This document shows positions 61,508 through 64,000 of a DNA stretch of 64,000 nt, piece by piece. The DNA comes from Raineyella sp034933565 (GTDB taxonomy: Bacteria > Actinomycetota > Actinomycetes > Propionibacteriales > Propionibacteriaceae). The stretch's first letter is position 1; each line of letters begins with the position of its first letter. Below the pieces are notes generated by a model. It did no database searches, was not told the DNA's origin, and was given only the letters and a program-made list of their open reading frames with translations. The translations under genes were made by a program, and so were the position numbers. Location: positions 1 through 64,000 of the forward strand of contig NZ_JAYFNG010000002.1 of NCBI RefSeq assembly GCF_034933565.1. Reading direction: 5' to 3'.

Positions 61508-62944
61508 TCAGACCAGGTGCAGGGCGGGGTCACCCAGGTCGTACGTCCGCACCGGCCCGGGCCCGGTCCCGGCGGTCTCGAACCGTACGGTCACCCGGCC
61601 CAGCCCGGTGCCCCAGATCCAGCCCGGACCCATCTCGTCGTGCACGACGTCGGCGCCGGGCAGCCAGCGCGGGATCCGCCGCTCGAGCGTCTCGGTGGCG
61701 TCGCCCTCCGGCACCCCGCTCCCGGCTGAGCCCGCTGCGCCACTTCCGGTCCGGTCCCCTGCCCCGCTCCCGCTCCCGGTCCGGTCCCCTGCCCCGCTCC
61801 CGGCCACGTCGACCGCCGCCCTGCCCTGCCCCTCCGCACCGCCGGGGACGATCTCCTCGTGGTCCTCCCGGGCCTCGAACAACCGGTCCTGCGCGACGGT
61901 GGTGAGCCCTGAGACGCCGACGCCGAGCAGGCGTACGCCCTGGTCGAGGGCCAGGCCGGCGAGCAGGTCGGTCGCCTCGGTGGCGACCACCTCGGCACTG
62001 TCGGTGGCGCCCTCCAGGGTGCGGGAGCGGGTCCAGGTGGTGAAGTCGTGCAGCCGGACCTTGAGCGTCACCGTCCGGGCGAAGACCCCGGTCGCCTTCA
62101 TCCGCTGGGCCACCAGACGGGCGTCGCGGACGATCCGGGCGACCATCTCGTCGCGGCCGGCGAGGTCGGTCTCGAAGGTGTCCTCCACCGAGATCGACTT
62201 GCGGTCCCGGTCAGGAGAGACCTCGCGGTCGTCGCGGGCGAAGGCGAGGGCGTGCAGCGCGGTGCCGTGCGCCCGGCCGAGTTCGCGGACCAGTTCGTGT
62301 TCGGAGCGGCGCTGCAGGTCGGCGACCGTCGCCACGCCGAGGCGGGACAGCCGGTCGAAGGTGGCCGGCCCGACCCCGGGGATCACCCGTACCGACAGCG
62401 GGGCGATCGTCTCGATCTCGGTGCCCGGCACGACGAGGTGGATGCCGTCGGGCTTGTCGAGTTCGGAGGCGAGCTTGGCGATGAACTTCGAGCTGCCCAG
62501 GCCGACCGAACAGGTCAGTCCGCCGGTCCGCTCGGCGACCTCGGCCTTGGCCCGGACGGCGACCGCGCGGATGCCCTCGTCGGACAGGTCGAGCGGCTCG
62601 CGGGCGGCGGCGAGGTCGACGAACGCCTCGTCGAGCGACAGCGGTTCGACCAGCGGGGAGAGGTCCTCGAGGATGGCCATCACGATCCTGCTGGCCGTCC
62701 GGTAGGCGCCGAACCGGCCGGCCAGGAAGGCGGCGTTCGGGCACAGTCGCCGCGCCTCGTGCATCGGCATCGCCGAGTGCACCCCGTACGTCCGGGCCTC
62801 GTACGAGGCGGTGGCGACCACGCCGCGCTGGCCGAGGCCGCCGACGATGACCGGCTTGCCGCGCAGGGACGGCTTGTCGCGCTGCTCGACCGAGGCGAAG
62901 AAGGCGTCGAGATCGAGGTGCATGATCGAGGCCTGCCGCCGCAC
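61508..62944 (-). CDS. dinB: DNA polymerase IV
   Basis: 478-residue Y-family translesion polymerase. The N-terminal SIMHLDLDAFFASVEQ contains the metal-binding DxD region, and PLSLDEAFVDL carries the second acidic pair. The thumb and little finger follow, with helix-hairpin-helix VIPGVGPATFDRLSRLGV. GTG at 62944 is chosen because GGAGG lies just upstream and the family begins VRRQASIMHLDLDAF. Residues about 380-410 are a linker with a tandem GSGAGDRTGS repeat. The C-terminal extension (about 415-478) contains RRIPRWLPGADVVHDEMGPGW and is common in actinobacterial DinB. Confidence 0.95.
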   Translation of the reverse strand: MRRQASIMHLDLDAFFASVEQRDKPSLRGKPVIVGGLGQRGVVATASYEARTYGVHSAMPMHEARRLCPNAAFLAGRFGAYRTASRIVMAILEDLSPLVEPLSLDEAFVDLAAAREPLDLSDEGIRAVAVRAKAEVAERTGGLTCSVGLGSSKFIAKLASELDKPDGIHLVVPGTEIETIAPLSVRVIPGVGPATFDRLSRLGVATVADLQRRSEHELVRELGRAHGTALHALAFARDDREVSPDRDRKSISVEDTFETDLAGRDEMVARIVRDARLVAQRMKATGVFARTVTLKVRLHDFTTWTRSRTLEGATDSAEVVATEATDLLAGLALDQGVRLLGVGVSGLTTVAQDRLFEAREDHEEIVPGGAEGQGRAAVDVAGSGAGDRTGSGSGAGDRTGSGAAGSAGSGVPEGDATETLERRIPRWLPGADVVHDEMGPGWIWGTGLGRVTVRFETAGTGPGPVRTYDLGDPALHLV

Positions 62945-63047
62945 TCCACACCTCCGTCCCGTCGCTCGCCACCCATCATGACCGCCACCCATCATGACTG
63001 CCACGCGGAAACCTCGTCGAGGAGCCGCGCGCGAGCCGCCCACCGGT

Positions 63048-63130
63048 ACCGCCGACTCCCGGGCCACTGTCGACACCGCCGACTCCCGGGCCGCCCGTCG
63101 ACACCGCCGGCTCCCGGGCCGCCCGTCGAC
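63048..63130. repeat. 27/28-base tandem repeat, three copies
   Basis: Units beginning ACCGCCGACTCCCGGGCC start at 63048, 63075 and 63103 (27, 28 and 28 bases). They lie between divergent dinB and the CxxC protein. A separate 17-base duplication (CACCCATCATGAC) sits at 62969-63003. Confidence 0.85.
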
Positions 63131-63222
63131 ACTGCCCGATGGCAGGGCCGGCTGTCGGTGCTGCCGACTATCGTGGTGCCCCGGCCACCGGGGCTGGTGA
63201 GAGCGACACCGAGAGGGACCCC

Positions 63223-63825
63223 ATGTCACGTACGTCCAGGAAGGCCGGCGGTCGGCGCCAGCAGGGATCCGGACAGCGTAGCGCCCGCCGTGCCCAGCAG
63301 CCCCCGGCGCCGGCCGGCGGTGATCGTACGCCCACGACCGAGGGACGCCCTGCCGAGCGCGACGTGGGCGCCAACGTGCTCGCCGATCACCCGATGCTGG
63401 CGACGATGCCGCACTGCGGCTCCTGCGGCGGTTCGATCCGCTGGATGCTGCCCGCCGAGCTGAAGGACATCGACCGCGAGGCGTTCCGGAAGGTGACCGC
63501 CGGACTCGCCCCGGAGGTGGTCGAGCGCTCCGACGTGTGGTGGTGCCCGACCTGCGGGGCGGTCGGGATCGAGGACGACCCGTACGCGACGGACGTCCGC
63601 ACCGACGAGGAGGATCTCGCCGCGGTCGATCTCGACGACCGTTGCACCGACTGCCGCACCGAGGTCGAGTGGTACGACCCGGCCCACGTGGCGACGATCG
63701 ACAAGGACGTCTACATGCTGGCCAAGCGCGCCTTCGGGGCCGCCGATCTGCTCGGCGGCGACGCCGCGGTCTGCCCCGGCTGCGGCCGGATCACGTTCTT
63801 CCCCGCCCAGGACATCGACGGCTGA
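63223..63825 (+). CDS. hypothetical protein with four CxxC pairs
   Basis: 200 residues. The first 55 are basic and disordered (RKAGGRRQQGSGQRSARRAQQ). The rest contains four CxxC knuckles: HCGSCGG, WWCPTCG, RCTDCRTE and VCPGCGRITFF, enough for two structural zinc ribbons. GAGAGGGA precedes the ATG at 63223. It is divergent from dinB. No family is recognised; a nucleic-acid-associated zinc-ribbon protein is plausible but not shown. Confidence 0.75.
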   Translation: MSRTSRKAGGRRQQGSGQRSARRAQQPPAPAGGDRTPTTEGRPAERDVGANVLADHPMLATMPHCGSCGGSIRWMLPAELKDIDREAFRKVTAGLAPEVVERSDVWWCPTCGAVGIEDDPYATDVRTDEEDLAAVDLDDRCTDCRTEVEWYDPAHVATIDKDVYMLAKRAFGAADLLGGDAAVCPGCGRITFFPAQDIDG

Positions 63826-63943
63826 TCACCACGTCCGTGATGTCCCCGGCAGGACTGACCGGGGCAACCGGCCGGTGCAGACGAAGCGACCGGGGCAGAC
63901 GCCGAGGGCCCGGTGGGTCTGCGCCTGCCTGGGCGGGTCCCGC

Positions 63944-64000
63944 TCAGGCGAGCTCGCCGCCGTTGCGCGCCAGGTACTCCTCGGCCGACAGCAGCGCTCC
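63944..64000 (-). CDS. 3' end of an unidentified gene (cut by window)
   Basis: Eighteen codons plus TGA on the minus strand, ending EEYLARNGGELA. The frame stays open to the window edge. Composition fits coding DNA but the fragment is too short to identify. Confidence 0.5.
   Translation of the reverse strand, partial: GALLSAEEYLARNGGELA

Overview
This 64 kb window is chromosomal DNA from a very high-G+C actinobacterium (about 70% G+C by eye). The gene families (Pip/YhgE plus MMPL, ECF/zf-HC2, FemX, DHA2 transporters, PadR operons, actinobacterial DinB) and the many leaderless start codons preceded by a TANNNT -10 box fit Actinobacteria, and a member of the Propionibacteriales is the best guess. 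Genus and species cannot be fixed from the sequence alone. Most of the window is ordinary core and accessory chromosome. There is no prophage, plasmid or integrated island; one IS256-type transposase remnant lies near 31.1-31.5 kb, beside a short stretch of lower G+C.

Layout, left to right. 0-9.5 kb: a tail-to-tail response regulator and histidine kinase, a membrane-anchored phosphodiester glycosidase-like protein, an acetyltransferase, a copper P-type ATPase with a CsoR-like operator, an aldo/keto reductase, a PabC-like lyase and a Nudix hydrolase. 9.8-15.2 kb: a pterin dehydratase/VOC fusion preceded by a nine-codon leader ORF, a Na+/H+ antiporter with a UBP zinc finger, and a PadR-DHA2 efflux operon. 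15.4-27.2 kb: a quinol-type nitric oxide reductase under a palindromic operator, a YhfC-like membrane protein divergent from a PadR/HAAS operon, acetyltransferases, an F420-reductase-like protein, a DUF885 protein, an aromatic/aspartate aminotransferase and a MATE exporter. 27.4-29.4 kb: the rpsF-ssb-rpsR-rplI operon with a structured leader that appears to hide the rpsF ribosome-binding site. 29.5-32.9 kb: two DUF805 paralogues, the IS remnant and a TM2-domain protein.

33-43.6 kb is a lipid and cell-wall block: acyl-CoA ligase with an aldo/keto reductase, endonuclease IV, then a short-chain dehydrogenase, a PlsC-like acyltransferase and an alkylglycerone-phosphate synthase (AGPS) homologue, followed by a FemX-like transferase and an alanine-racemase-like protein. 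The dehydrogenase-acyltransferase-AGPS trio parallels the peroxisomal ether-lipid pathway and is the most interesting functional proposal here. 44-51.8 kb: a Pip/YhgE protein and an MMPL transporter with a degenerate nucleotide-binding-like tail, a divergent TetR regulator and an SMP-30 lactonase. 52.3-54.4 kb: galE and an ECF sigma/anti-sigma pair. 54.8-61.1 kb: a ribose-type ABC importer with a ROK regulator and a polyol-type dehydrogenase. 61.5-64 kb: DNA polymerase IV, a four-CxxC protein and a truncated gene at the window edge.

Three themes cut across the window. First, at least 13 genes have a -10 box 6-7 nt before the start codon and no Shine-Dalgarno sequence. Second, short tandem duplications (14-37 bp units) fill many intergenic gaps and protein linkers. 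Third, an 88-bp element occurs twice (54.6 and 61.2 kb), flanking the sugar ABC cluster.
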